Assembly: GCA_951812325.1 (NCBI GenBank)
Contig: OX638294.1
Span: 186,001-250,000, forward strand
Length of the DNA stretch: 64,000 nt
Source of the DNA: an uncultured Thermoanaerobaculia bacterium
Lineage (GTDB): Bacteria > Acidobacteriota > Thermoanaerobaculia > Multivoradales > Multivoraceae
Direction of reading: 5' to 3'
Part shown: positions 43,601-50,707 of the stretch, piece by piece
Layout: every line of letters starts with the position of its first letter
Numbering within the stretch: position 1 is the first letter of the stretch
Program-made: the position numbers and the translations under genes
Notes under the pieces: model-generated
What the model was told of the DNA's origin: nothing
Database searches by the model: none
Seen by the model: the letters and a program-made list of their open reading frames with translations, nothing else

Positions 43601-44362
43601 GACGACCCTCAGGACCGGATGCTCGAGCAGGCCCGCGAGCTGGTCGAGAACATGTCTTCATTCGAGGCCCGTCTGCGCGACCGGGCCGAGGCCGACGCCC
43701 GGCTGGGCCAGCGACGTGGTCCGCGCGGCGAGCAGGAAGGCCGCCAGCAGGGCGGCGAGACGAGCGGTGAACAGCAGGGCGGCCAGCCGGGCGGTGAACA
43801 GCAGGGCGGCCAGCCTGGCGGTGACCAGTCGGACGGCCGGCAACAGCAGGGCGGTGAGCAGTCCGGCGGCCAGGCGCAGGGCGGCAACCGGGAGACGGGC
43901 CAGCCGGGTGAAGGTTCACGGCGGGGCGGGGGCCAAGAGGGCGACGGCAGGGATTCGGGGCGTCTCAACCCCTACGGATCGAGCTCCGGGGGCTACTTCC
44001 AGCCCGGCCTCTTCACCGCCGAGGATCTGCGGCAGGCCGAACGCGAGTTCAACCAGCGGCGCCAGGACCTGGACGCCCTGAGGAGCGAACTCCGGCGCGA
44101 GCGGCTGGACACCACCGACCTGGATCGACTACGGCGCCAGATGGGCGATCTGAACCTGCTGGGGCTCAACAGGGATCCGCTGGCCCTTGAACGTCTCCGT
44201 CGCGACATCGTCGAGGGGTTACGGCAGTTCGAGTACCGGCTGTGGCGCGAACTGCGCGGCGCCGACACGGAGCGCGTCTACCTGGGCAACTCCGACCAGG
44301 TCCCCGCCGGCTACCGCGAACTGGTCGACGAGTACTTCCGCAAACTCGCCAACGAGAGTTAG
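40634..44362 (+). CDS. Giant DUF4175-like membrane protein with long coiled coil
   Basis: 1242 residues. Two membrane helices near the N-terminus (about 34-54 and 66-88) are followed by a periplasmic beta-rich region (PYQLRVGPGNVTVARGSDQ; VEQIDLLYQFPDYSGL; GDSISYYAEAWDRGRSKPV), the layout of DUF4175 proteins. From about 560 to 1000 it is a long Gln/Glu/Arg-rich coiled coil with Gly spacers (for example LARRQQRENERQNRLRGRQQQ). A Gly/Gln low-complexity stretch (about 1040-1110) contains a 27-bp DNA repeat. The last 120 residues are helical and compact. The frame is open 126 nt upstream, but the ATG at 40634 overlaps the previous stop and begins the family-like part. It is the last gene of the cluster and a likely structural rod or sensor. 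Confidence 0.82.
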   Translation: MAVSFEPIHDPTYGELMSVIRRVRARWRAKVALRGLVTLALAGFAAFAVSVWGMDYFLYSERAVQIFRWLTWAALVGLAVRLLVVPLAQRVSTQQVALYVEEHEPTLEASVLSAVELGPVRQGTPRDGERVSPELQRRVLEEAIERCQQSGFASRIERGSLRRFSVALAGVAGAGMAAVLLSPAFLQHGAMLLFTPWKAAAADNPYQLRVGPGNVTVARGSDQLISAAVLGFDPDRVEVGLRPLDANGDAQSEWRQWPMNRVSADADVDTDAELVIGEVRATHDFIALNLRADTDYYVDASGVRSPIYRIRVKDLPYVEQIDLLYQFPDYSGLSDRAMEDGGDIAVLAGTRVLFSILPIFEVPEGRLLIEGEEPIDLSLGDGRLTAAYRISGNTYYRIELMDDEGRWHRASAEYMITALEDQPPIVRFTDPGRDIQVTLVDEVFAQVEAEDDYGVSRLGIRYAINGGEETALDLLDSRSSMKKVSAGHTLFLEEMELEIGDSISYYAEAWDRGRSKPVISDIYFLEIRPFDRNYRRAEQGGGGGMGADGGFDNTLSVQQKMIISATFRLVRDAEDYSDREMSENLTTVALMQGRLRDQVGSLITRMGNRGQQLLGDEEFSKIIEFLQQAATEMAVAQRELEAERPDEAMTVEKQALASLQRAESAFRELTVSFQQGGGGGGGGNQQLSEDLADLFELELDKLRNQYETVQRGEAEQTQAEIDELMQKLRELARRQQRENERQNRLRGRQQQGGGGGGGQQQLIDETEELARRLERLAREQQRSELQQTTQALREAVEQMKRSQAGSSGARSTAGAQGIAALDKLRDARRLLDRNRRQELGRDMEELQQRAERVAQMQSRIEEQVEDLAGQEGDDGRRRSDLTARQRSELIQRIMERKDRLSDEVGGLEAQLNRMTRSARDEQPEAARKLQASAEVIRDQQLKEKIRYSKGVLAGRDAEFARLFEGQIRQDIDEVTERIAEARQSVGEGGDDPQDRMLEQARELVENMSSFEARLRDRAEADARLGQRRGPRGEQEGRQQGGETSGEQQGGQPGGEQQGGQPGGDQSDGRQQQGGEQSGGQAQGGNRETGQPGEGSRRGGGQEGDGRDSGRLNPYGSSSGGYFQPGLFTAEDLRQAEREFNQRRQDLDALRSELRRERLDTTDLDRLRRQMGDLNLLGLNRDPLALERLRRDIVEGLRQFEYRLWRELRGADTERVYLGNSDQVPAGYRELVDEYFRKLANES
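43766..43830 (+). repeat. 27-bp tandem repeat in the Gly/Gln-rich region
   Basis: About 2.4 copies of a 27-bp unit beginning GGTGAACAGCAGGGCGGCC at 43766, 43793 and 43820. It encodes (GEQQGGQPG)n in frame; more degenerate copies flank it. Length change here would not shift the frame. Confidence 0.8.
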
Positions 44363-44371
44363 CCCGGGTGC

Positions 44372-44389
44372 GCGGACCTTCTGGTCCGC
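44372..44389. terminator. Hairpin between convergent genes, possible bidirectional terminator
   Basis: GCGGACC, loop TTCT, GGTCCGC: a perfect 7-bp stem 10 nt after the stop of the DUF4175-like gene and 65 nt beyond the stop of the convergent dehydrogenase. There is no clear T-run after it on either strand, so termination is a guess from position and stability. Confidence 0.45.
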
Positions 44390-44453
44390 TGCCGCTTATG
44401 GCGGCCAGGAACGCGGGTGGGCCGACAGGTCGGCGCGACGGTCCGCCGCTGGA

Positions 44454-45680
44454 TCAGCTTCCGGTCGGGATGTCGCTGTAGGGAACGTCGCGGTCGACGC
44501 GGATTTCCCCGGGGAGGCCGAGGACCCGTTCGGCGATGATGTTGCGCAGAATCTCGTCGGTGCCGCCGGCGATGCGCAGACCGGGCGAGTAGAGGTAGGA
44601 CTGCTGGAACAGGGCGGAGGCCGGCATCAGGGAGGGGTCGGTGACCACGCCGCCCATGTCCATCAGGTCGGCGCCGAAGGAGGACACGTTCTGCAGTTTG
44701 GACGCGGAGACGACCTTCCCGATCGAGTTCTCGGGGCCGGGGATCCTGCCCTGCGAGAGTGCGGTCAGGGTGCGCGCCTTGGTGTGCTTCATGCCCATCG
44801 ATTCGACGTACCAGTCGGCGATCTTCTCGCGCACCGCCGAGTCCTCGAGCGCCGGCCTGCCGTCGAGCAGACAGCTCGCGGCCAGCTTCATCACTTCGCG
44901 GAAGTCGGGCGGCGGAGCGTCGCCGACGGCGAGGCGCTCGTTCATCAGGGTCGCGATCGCCACCTGCCAGCCCTCGCCAATGGCGCCCAGCCGCTGGCTG
45001 TCGGGGACGCGGACGTTGGTGAAGAAGACCTCGTTGAAGTTCGAGCCGCCGTTGATCTGTTTGATCGGCTTGATGTCGATTCCCGGCGACTTCATGTCGA
45101 TGAAGAAGAAGGTCAGGCCCTTGTGCTTGGGCAGGGAGGAGTCGTGGCGGGCGACCAGGATGCCGTAATCGGAGTAGTGGGCGCCCGAGGTCCACACCTT
45201 CTGGCCGTTGACCACCCAGTCGTCGCCGTCGCGGTGACAGCGGGTCCGCAGACCGGCGACATCGGAGCCGGCGGCCGGCTCGGAGAACAACTGGCACCAG
45301 ACCTCCTGGCCGCGGATCATCGGCGGAAGGTACCGCGCCTGCTGCTCCCCGGTGGCGTATTTCGCCATGATCGGGCCGCACATGCCGAGCCCGATGCCGA
45401 AGAAGCCGGTCGGGACGTCGAAGCTGGCCTCCTCCTGGTCGTAGATGATCGTCTCGATCATCGGCCGGCCCTGGCCGCCGTGCTCGATCGGCCAGTGGCG
45501 GCAGGCGTACCCGGCTTCGGCCTTCCGGTTCTGCCACTTCCTGGCGAGGATGAGCCCTTCCTCGGCGTCCAGCCTGCGGCTGACACTGGGGCGGTCCCTG
45601 CGTGGTTCGGCGTTGTCGGCAAGCCAGGCGCGGACCTCGCCGCGGAAGGCGGCCTGTTCGGGGGTGTCGTTGAAGTCCAT
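44454..45680 (-). CDS. Acyl-CoA dehydrogenase, second of a pair
   Basis: 408 residues from the ATG at 45680, which overlaps the upstream gene's stop. The acyl-CoA dehydrogenase fold is clear: an N-terminal helical domain (MDFNDTPEQAAFRGEVRAWL), FAD-binding middle with CQLFSEPAAGSDVAGLRTR and WVVNGQKVWTSGAHYSDYG, and C-terminal domain with GTDEILRNIIAERVLGLP. At the place where medium-chain enzymes carry the catalytic Glu (Y-E-G-T) it has A-G-G-T, as do members that use a Glu elsewhere or act as a heteromer. Such adjacent unequal pairs in Actinobacteria form alpha2beta2 enzymes acting on bulky CoA thioesters. The frame extends 15 codons upstream, but the MDFND start matches the family. Confidence 0.9.
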   Translation of the reverse strand: MDFNDTPEQAAFRGEVRAWLADNAEPRRDRPSVSRRLDAEEGLILARKWQNRKAEAGYACRHWPIEHGGQGRPMIETIIYDQEEASFDVPTGFFGIGLGMCGPIMAKYATGEQQARYLPPMIRGQEVWCQLFSEPAAGSDVAGLRTRCHRDGDDWVVNGQKVWTSGAHYSDYGILVARHDSSLPKHKGLTFFFIDMKSPGIDIKPIKQINGGSNFNEVFFTNVRVPDSQRLGAIGEGWQVAIATLMNERLAVGDAPPPDFREVMKLAASCLLDGRPALEDSAVREKIADWYVESMGMKHTKARTLTALSQGRIPGPENSIGKVVSASKLQNVSSFGADLMDMGGVVTDPSLMPASALFQQSYLYSPGLRIAGGTDEILRNIIAERVLGLPGEIRVDRDVPYSDIPTGS

Positions 45681-46792
45681 CAGGCAGCCTCCTCCTGCAG
45701 ACCTGAGACGAGTCGGTCCTTCCACACCCGTTCACTGCCGATGCCGAGCGCGAGCAGCTTGGCGCGACGGTAGTAGAGGTGGCAGTCGGACTCCCAGGTG
45801 AAGCCGATGCCGCCGTGGGTCTGGATGTTCTCCTTCGACGCGAAGTGGAAGGCCTGGATCGCCGCCACGCGCGCCGCGGCCGCCGCCACCGGCAGTTCGG
45901 GAGCGTCGGTCGAAAGGGCCCAGGCGCCGTAGTAGCAGTTGGCCCGGGCGAGTTCGTTCTTGATGTACATGTCGGCGAGCTTGTGCTTGATCGCCTGGAA
46001 CGAGCCGATCGGACGGCCGAAGGCGTAGCGGCCCTTGGCGTAGCCGATTGCCATCTCCAGGCAGGCGTCGGCGCCGCCGAGCTGTTCCATGGCGAAGAGC
46101 ACCGCGGCGCGGTCGAAGACGCGGTTCTTCAGCTCCCAGCCCTGGCCGGATTCGCCCAGGAGCTCCGCCTCGGCGCCGTCGAAGGTGATCCGGGCGTTCG
46201 AGCGGGAGGGATCGAGGGTTTCGACCTGCTCCCGCGACACGCCGTCGGCGCCAAGATCGACGACGGCCAGCGAGGCGCCGTTGCCGTCCCTGGCGACGAC
46301 GACGCAGAAGTCGGCCACGTCGCCGTCGGGCACGGGCACCTTCGTTCCGCTCAGGCGCCCGTTCTTGAGCGTCGTCTGCAGGTTCGCCTCCGTCGCCTGA
46401 CCCGGACCTTCGGAAAGGGCGAACGTGCCGATCGCCTCGCCGGCCGCCAGCTTCGGCAGCAGGGCCTGCTTCTGCTCCTCCGAACCTCCCAGGAGCACCG
46501 CCTCCGCGGCCAGGTAGACGGAGGAGGAGAAGGGCACCGGCGCGATGACCCGGCCCAGTTCCTCGGCGACGACGCAGAGTTCGAGGTAGCCGAAGCCGAT
46601 CCCGCCGTACTCCTCGGGGATCGCGATCCCCGGCGATTCGTTGGCGCCGATCTGCCGCCAGAGATCGTGCGCGTAGGGTTCGTCCCCGTTCTCCAGCACG
46701 CGCCGGGGCACGGTGGTGTCGCAGGCGGCGCGGAGGAAGCCGCGCGTCTGCTGTTTTAGCGCCTTCTGGGCATCCGAAAAGTCGAAGTTCAT
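45680..46792 (-). CDS. Acyl-CoA dehydrogenase, first of a pair
   Basis: 370 residues, first gene of the pair. It shows NFDFSDAQKALKQQTRGFLR, then GIAIPEEYGGIGFGYLELCVVAEELGR, a shortened FAD middle domain (GTFALSEGPGQATEANLQTTLKNGRL in part), and a C-terminal helical domain with AFGRPIGSFQAIKHKLADMYI and IQTHGGIGFTWESDCHLYYRRAKLL. The start at 46792 (MNFDF) is chosen over 46804 because GGGAG lies 7 nt upstream. The 1-nt overlap of its stop codon with the next gene's ATG implies coupled synthesis and supports a heteromeric enzyme. The acyl substrate is unknown; no CoA ligase or thiolase is adjacent, though an enoyl-CoA hydratase remnant lies 1 kb away. Confidence 0.9.
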   Translation of the reverse strand: MNFDFSDAQKALKQQTRGFLRAACDTTVPRRVLENGDEPYAHDLWRQIGANESPGIAIPEEYGGIGFGYLELCVVAEELGRVIAPVPFSSSVYLAAEAVLLGGSEEQKQALLPKLAAGEAIGTFALSEGPGQATEANLQTTLKNGRLSGTKVPVPDGDVADFCVVVARDGNGASLAVVDLGADGVSREQVETLDPSRSNARITFDGAEAELLGESGQGWELKNRVFDRAAVLFAMEQLGGADACLEMAIGYAKGRYAFGRPIGSFQAIKHKLADMYIKNELARANCYYGAWALSTDAPELPVAAAAARVAAIQAFHFASKENIQTHGGIGFTWESDCHLYYRRAKLLALGIGSERVWKDRLVSGLQEEAA

Positions 46793-46959
46793 TGCTGCTC
46801 CCAAGTCTGTTCGGGCGCGGATTGTAACAGCGAAACCTGAGCCCCGGCTCAGCTACCTGGAGCCGCCAACCTCGTTGCTGACTCCGTGTCTGGCCCTGGC
46901 CCCGGCCCCGCCGCGACTTCGCGCCGTGCCGCTTGCCACGGGCAGCTGGCTCCTGGCGG

Positions 46960-47712
46960 TCAAACGTCGTAAGTTCGGCCCTCGACCAGCGCTTCGATCT
47001 CGAGGCCGGAGCGGTTCACCATGTCCTCGCCCAAGTGCGTCAGCAGCATTCTCCGGCAGTCGAAGAGGCGGCGCCGCGCGAGCAACTCGCGGTAGTTCAG
47101 GTGGTTCGGGATCGGCCGGTCGAACGAGTTGCATTCGCAGATGAACAGATCGGCGCCGGCGGCCGCATCGACCAAGGCCGGCGTCCACCCGGTGTCGCCG
47201 GAGAAGGCCAGCACGCTGTCTCCATACTCGATCCGCAGAGCGTAGCTCGGCGCTCCGGACGGGTGGACGACCTCGAACGGGGTCACGCGAAGGCCGCCGA
47301 CGTTGGTCGGCCGTCGTTCGTGGAGCTCGACGAGCTCGAGTTCGAAGGCGAGCTGGCGTCGGGTGGAGAACGGGTAGAGCGCCTCCCGCGCCTGTGCGAG
47401 CCGCTTGGCGAGACCGGGCGGACCGGCCAGCGTGAGCGGCTCGGTGCGCCGGGCGCGGTAGTGGGCGTCCGACAGGAGGAAGGGCAGTCCGCCGAAGTGG
47501 TCGCCGTGCAGGTGGGTGATGAGGATCGTGCGAACCGTCGCCGGCTCGATGCCGCGGCCCTTCATCGCCGCCAGCGAGGTCGCGCCGCAGTCGAGCAGGG
47601 TCGGCGGCAGGGCCGCATCTGCGGTCTCGCCGCGGAGCAGGAAGCAGGTGTGCAGCCGGCCGCCGCTGCTGAACGCGTCGCCGCAGCCGAGGACCTGAAG
47701 TTGAAGCGTCAC
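46960..47712 (-). CDS. Metallo-beta-lactamase-fold hydrolase, RNase Z-like
   Basis: 250 residues from the GTG at 47712. Zinc-site motifs are THLHGDHFGGLPF (HxHxDH), then EVVHPSGAPSYALRIEYGDSVLAFSGDTGW (His, and Asp in SGDTG) and LLTHLGEDM (His). The opening LQLQVLGCGDAFSSGGRLHTCFLL resembles RNase Z and arylsulfatase-like subgroups, but the missing exosite arm argues against true tRNA processing. A generic phosphodiesterase or hydrolase is likelier. The start is uncertain: the frame is open to 47883 but the extra 57 residues overlap the divergent gene region and are Arg/Pro-rich. No Shine-Dalgarno is visible at the GTG. Confidence 0.85.
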   Translation of the reverse strand: MTLQLQVLGCGDAFSSGGRLHTCFLLRGETADAALPPTLLDCGATSLAAMKGRGIEPATVRTILITHLHGDHFGGLPFLLSDAHYRARRTEPLTLAGPPGLAKRLAQAREALYPFSTRRQLAFELELVELHERRPTNVGGLRVTPFEVVHPSGAPSYALRIEYGDSVLAFSGDTGWTPALVDAAAGADLFICECNSFDRPIPNHLNYRELLARRRLFDCRRMLLTHLGEDMVNRSGLEIEALVEGRTYDV

Positions 47713-47818
47713 GCGGGGGTCAAGGAGAATCTGCGCGGCCCGATATGGCGGCGCCGGCGGACGGCATGATAGAGCACCGGCGTGCCGCAGTAGACGAAGA
47801 CTGAGAGGAGATCGGAAA

Positions 47819-48066
47819 ATGGGAGATGGCAGCGGTTTCGAGACGATCCGGGTCGAAAGCGACGGCAACCTGGGCTTCCTCACTCTGGCGCGCCCTGAAC
47901 GGTTGAACGCCGTCGACGGGACGATGCTGCGCGAACTGGCCGAGGCAGCCGCCTGGTTCGACGGCTCGCCGACGGCGACACGCTGCAGTGGGTCCGTGGC
48001 GACGCGGAGTCCGAGGCGGCCCGGGTCCGCTACACGGAGCGCACGCTGGGCGGCAGGAGAGGCTGA
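47819..48066 (+). pseudogene. Enoyl-CoA hydratase remnant joined to the tail of another gene
   Basis: A good ribosome site (GAGAGGAG) and ATG open a standard enoyl-CoA hydratase N-terminus: FETIRVESDGNLGFLTLARP, then ERLNAVDGTMLRELAEAAAWFDGSPTA. After about 50 codons, where the oxyanion-hole motif should follow, the similarity stops. From about 47971 a different frame (+2) gives 31 codons of protein-like sequence beginning DGDTLQWVRGDAESEAARVR and ending at a TGA at 48064, which reads like the C-terminus of an unrelated protein. An internal deletion that fused two genes out of frame is the simplest explanation. The main frame runs on to 48313 as meaningless Ser/Arg/Pro sequence. Confidence 0.7.
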
Positions 48067-48090
48067 TCGTCCGCGCCAGCCGGCGCGACC

Positions 48091-49419
48091 TCAGTCAGCG
48101 GGGCTCTTGTGCACGGTCCCGCCCTTCATGACGAAGCGGACGTCCTGGAGCCGGGTGACGTCGGCGATCGGATCGCCCTCGACCGCGATCAGATCGGCCG
48201 CCTTGCCTGCGGCGATCGAGCCGGTTTCCTCCCGGATGCCGAGGAGCTTCGCGGTGACCGTCGTCGCTGACTGGATCGCGGCCATCGGCGCCATGCCGCC
48301 CTCGACCATGTAGAGGAACTCCTGGGCGTTGCTCCCGTGGGGGCAGACGCCGCAGTCCGTGCCGAAGGCAATCGGCACGCCGGCGCGGTAGGCCTTGGCG
48401 AACGTGTCCTGGATGACCGGTCCGATCGCTGCCGCCTTGGGCCGGATGATCTCCGGAAAGTAGCCCGGTACCGCGGCCTTCTCGGCGACGAAGTTGCCCG
48501 CCGAGATCGTCGGCACGAAGTACGTGCCGTGCTCCTTCATCAGCTCGAAGGCCTCCTCGTCCATGTAGGTGCCGTGCTCGATCGTCCTCACCCCTGCCCG
48601 GATTGCCCGCTTCATGCCCTCGGCGCCGTGGGCGTGGGCGGCGACCATGAAGCCGTAGTCCTTCGCCGTGTCGACGATCGTACGAATCTCCTCCTCCGTG
48701 AACTGCGGGTTCTGACCGCTCTTGGCCAGGCTCAGGACGCCGCCGGTGGCGGTGATCTTGATCAGGTCGGCGCCTTCCTTGTAGCGCTGCCGGACCGCCT
48801 TGCGGGCGTCCTCGATGCCGTTGACGATGCCCTGCTTCGGGCCGGGGTCGCCCTGGAGGTCCGGTCTCATCCCGTTCGTCCGGTCGCCGTGGCCGCCGGT
48901 CGTCGCGAGCGAGGCGGTGGCCGCGAAGATCCGGGGGCCGGGCATCTCGCCGCGGTTGATCGCGTTGCGTACCGCGAGGATCGCTGTCGTCTCGCCGCCC
49001 ACGTCGCGGACGGTGGTGAAGCCGGCCAGCAGCGTGCGCTTCGCGTAGATCAGCCCCTTGACCGTCGCGTCCGCCGGAGTCTGCTGGAAGCGTTCGAGGT
49101 AAGACGCTGCGCCAGCCTGCTCCGAGGTCAGGTGGACGTGCATGTCCATCAGGCCGGGCAGGACGGTGTGGCTTGAGAGGTCGATCAGCGTGTCGCCGTC
49201 CTCCGGATCGGCCAGCCCCTCTTCGACGGCCGTGATCGACGCGCCCTCGACCACGATCGTGTGCCTGCCGAGGACTTCGCCGGCCTCGACGTCGACCAGG
49301 GCGCCGGCGCGAATCAGGGTGCGTCGGTCCTCGGCGAAGGCGTTCTCAGGCGCCGGCAACAGGGCGCCGGCAAGAGAGAGGAAGGCGGTTGCGGGCAGCA
49401 GGGCGGAACGGTTCTTCAT
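48091..49419 (-). CDS. Exported amidohydrolase (imidazolonepropionase/prolidase-like)
   Basis: 442 residues with a signal peptide ([24 protein letters not shown]). Metal-dependent amidohydrolase landmarks run in order: [11 protein letters not shown] (HxH), [27 protein letters not shown] (the Lys that bridges the metals), [11 protein letters not shown] (His), [11 protein letters not shown] (His), and [13 protein letters not shown] (Asp). The C-terminus has the beta-sandwich closing [19 protein letters not shown]. The family removes C-terminal Pro or Arg/Lys from dipeptides or hydrolyses cyclic amides; a periplasmic Xaa-Pro dipeptidase-like role is typical of this branch. It is a single gene, convergent with the hydratase remnant. 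Confidence 0.92.
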   Translation of the reverse strand: MKNRSALLPATAFLSLAGALLPAPENAFAEDRRTLIRAGALVDVEAGEVLGRHTIVVEGASITAVEEGLADPEDGDTLIDLSSHTVLPGLMDMHVHLTSEQAGAASYLERFQQTPADATVKGLIYAKRTLLAGFTTVRDVGGETTAILAVRNAINRGEMPGPRIFAATASLATTGGHGDRTNGMRPDLQGDPGPKQGIVNGIEDARKAVRQRYKEGADLIKITATGGVLSLAKSGQNPQFTEEEIRTIVDTAKDYGFMVAAHAHGAEGMKRAIRAGVRTIEHGTYMDEEAFELMKEHGTYFVPTISAGNFVAEKAAVPGYFPEIIRPKAAAIGPVIQDTFAKAYRAGVPIAFGTDCGVCPHGSNAQEFLYMVEGGMAPMAAIQSATTVTAKLLGIREETGSIAAGKAADLIAVEGDPIADVTRLQDVRFVMKGGTVHKSPAD

Positions 49420-49629
49420 CGTCTGCGGGCTCCGGGAGTCGAACGGGACGCGGCGCCGGGACTGTAGCGCAGCCCGTCAGTTCGACGACGGCGAGTCCGC
49501 CGAGCCAGGCGGCGCCGCTTCCGGCAGGGCCTGCGGGGGAGAGGGCCAATGCCGACGAAGCCCGACCGAAGGCGACATCCTCGGCGAGCCCGCCGACCGG
49601 GCCGAGGCCCGCAGCGTGCTGGAGCGGCT

Positions 49630-50649
49630 TCAGTGGCGGGGCCTGGCCCGCGCTGCTGCGTCAGCCGCACCGAGGCGGCTGACGGCCCAGGTCACGAGGA
49701 AGCCGGCGACGGAGATGCCGAAGGCCGAGGCGACCTGCGACGCGGTTGGGCGGAATCGTGCGAAACGGTAGTCCTCCGCTTCGGATGCGACGAGCGCTTC
49801 GGCGGCCACGACCTCACCGGGGGAAAGGTCGCCGGTTGCGGGGGCGACCGGCGCCTGGAAGGGCCACAAACCAACCACGGCGCCGAGCAGAAGCCCCAGG
49901 AGTACACCCAGGGTGGTCTCCCGGTAGCGCTTCAGGGCAGAACGCACAGCGTTGCTGATCACCGTGGCGCCGACTGCGATGCCGACCAGAACCGGCAACA
50001 GCACGGTCCCCGCTTCGACCAGCGCTCCGCCGTCCAGCGTGCGCAGCCCATCGAGCAGCCGGTCGACCGCTCCGAGGATCGGCACGTACTGACCGAGGAC
50101 GAGCAGCAGGTAGCCGCCGCTCAGGCCGGGCAGGATCATGGCGGCGGCGCCGGCTGCGCCGGCAACGGCGAGCAGGAATGGTCCGCTGCCGGCGGTCCCG
50201 CCCGCGGCCGGCCCGCTCTGCAGCAGGGCGAGCGCCGCCATCGCGACGAAACCGCCTGCCGCGCCAGGCCAGAAGGCGCGGCCCGAAGGCTGTGCGAGCC
50301 GCCGCACCAGGGGCGCTCCGCCCAGTGTCAGCCCGATGAACGCGCTGTACATGATCCAGCGTTGGTGCACCACGAGGTCCCGGAGGACGCCCGCGAGCAG
50401 CAGGATGGCCAGCCCGCCGGACGCGGCCACCACCGTGAGCAGCAGGAGCGGTCGCAGCCGCAGCCGCAGTCTCGTCGTCTCCGCCACCGCCTCGATGAAG
50501 CGGGGGTAGATGCCGACCGCGAGCAGCATCGTGCCGCCGCTGATCCCGGGCACGAGGTTCGCCAGGCCCATCAGCGCGCCGCCGACTACCGCGCGCGGCG
50601 CCCAGGAAGCGATGCGGTCGCTCCCTGACGGGTTCACTGCGGTGTTCAT
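49630..50649 (-). CDS. popT: DUF368 polytopic membrane protein, probable undecaprenyl-phosphate translocase
   Basis: 339 residues, about nine membrane helices. The DUF368 signature is GLANLVPGISGGTMLLAVGIY near the N-terminus, and the inverted-repeat partner MILPGLSGGYLLLVLGQY is in the second half; both P-G-(I/L)-S-G-G motifs are intact. Members of this family were recently shown to return undecaprenyl phosphate to the inner leaflet for cell-wall synthesis; assignment here is by family. The ATG at 50649 is preferred over 50709 because the longer form would overlap the divergent gor start and lacks family sequence. It is divergent from gor by 58 bp. The last 50 residues after the final helix are Arg/Ala-rich. 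Confidence 0.85.
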   Translation of the reverse strand: MNTAVNPSGSDRIASWAPRAVVGGALMGLANLVPGISGGTMLLAVGIYPRFIEAVAETTRLRLRLRPLLLLTVVAASGGLAILLLAGVLRDLVVHQRWIMYSAFIGLTLGGAPLVRRLAQPSGRAFWPGAAGGFVAMAALALLQSGPAAGGTAGSGPFLLAVAGAAGAAAMILPGLSGGYLLLVLGQYVPILGAVDRLLDGLRTLDGGALVEAGTVLLPVLVGIAVGATVISNAVRSALKRYRETTLGVLLGLLLGAVVGLWPFQAPVAPATGDLSPGEVVAAEALVASEAEDYRFARFRPTASQVASAFGISVAGFLVTWAVSRLGAADAAARARPRH

Positions 50650-50694
50650 CGATCGGAGTCTAAGGGCGCTTGGCGGTTTCGCGCCCGATTGGTT

Positions 50695-50700
50695 TAGCGT
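50695..50700 (+). promoter_or_regulatory. Candidate -10 element, leaderless start of gor
   Basis: TAGCGT ends 7 nt before the ATG at 50708, the same hexamer and spacing as in front of the aminotransferase at 469. There is no Shine-Dalgarno. Confidence 0.45.
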
Positions 50701-50707
50701 TGCGCCC

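Noticed and set aside
43766..43830. Phase-variable repeat in the DUF4175-like gene
   Set aside because: The unit is 27 bp, a multiple of 3, so slippage changes length but cannot switch the gene off.
49440..49629. Possible gene remnant between the amidohydrolase and the DUF368 gene
   Set aside because: One frame gives a short helix-like segment, but nothing long enough or similar enough to support a call.
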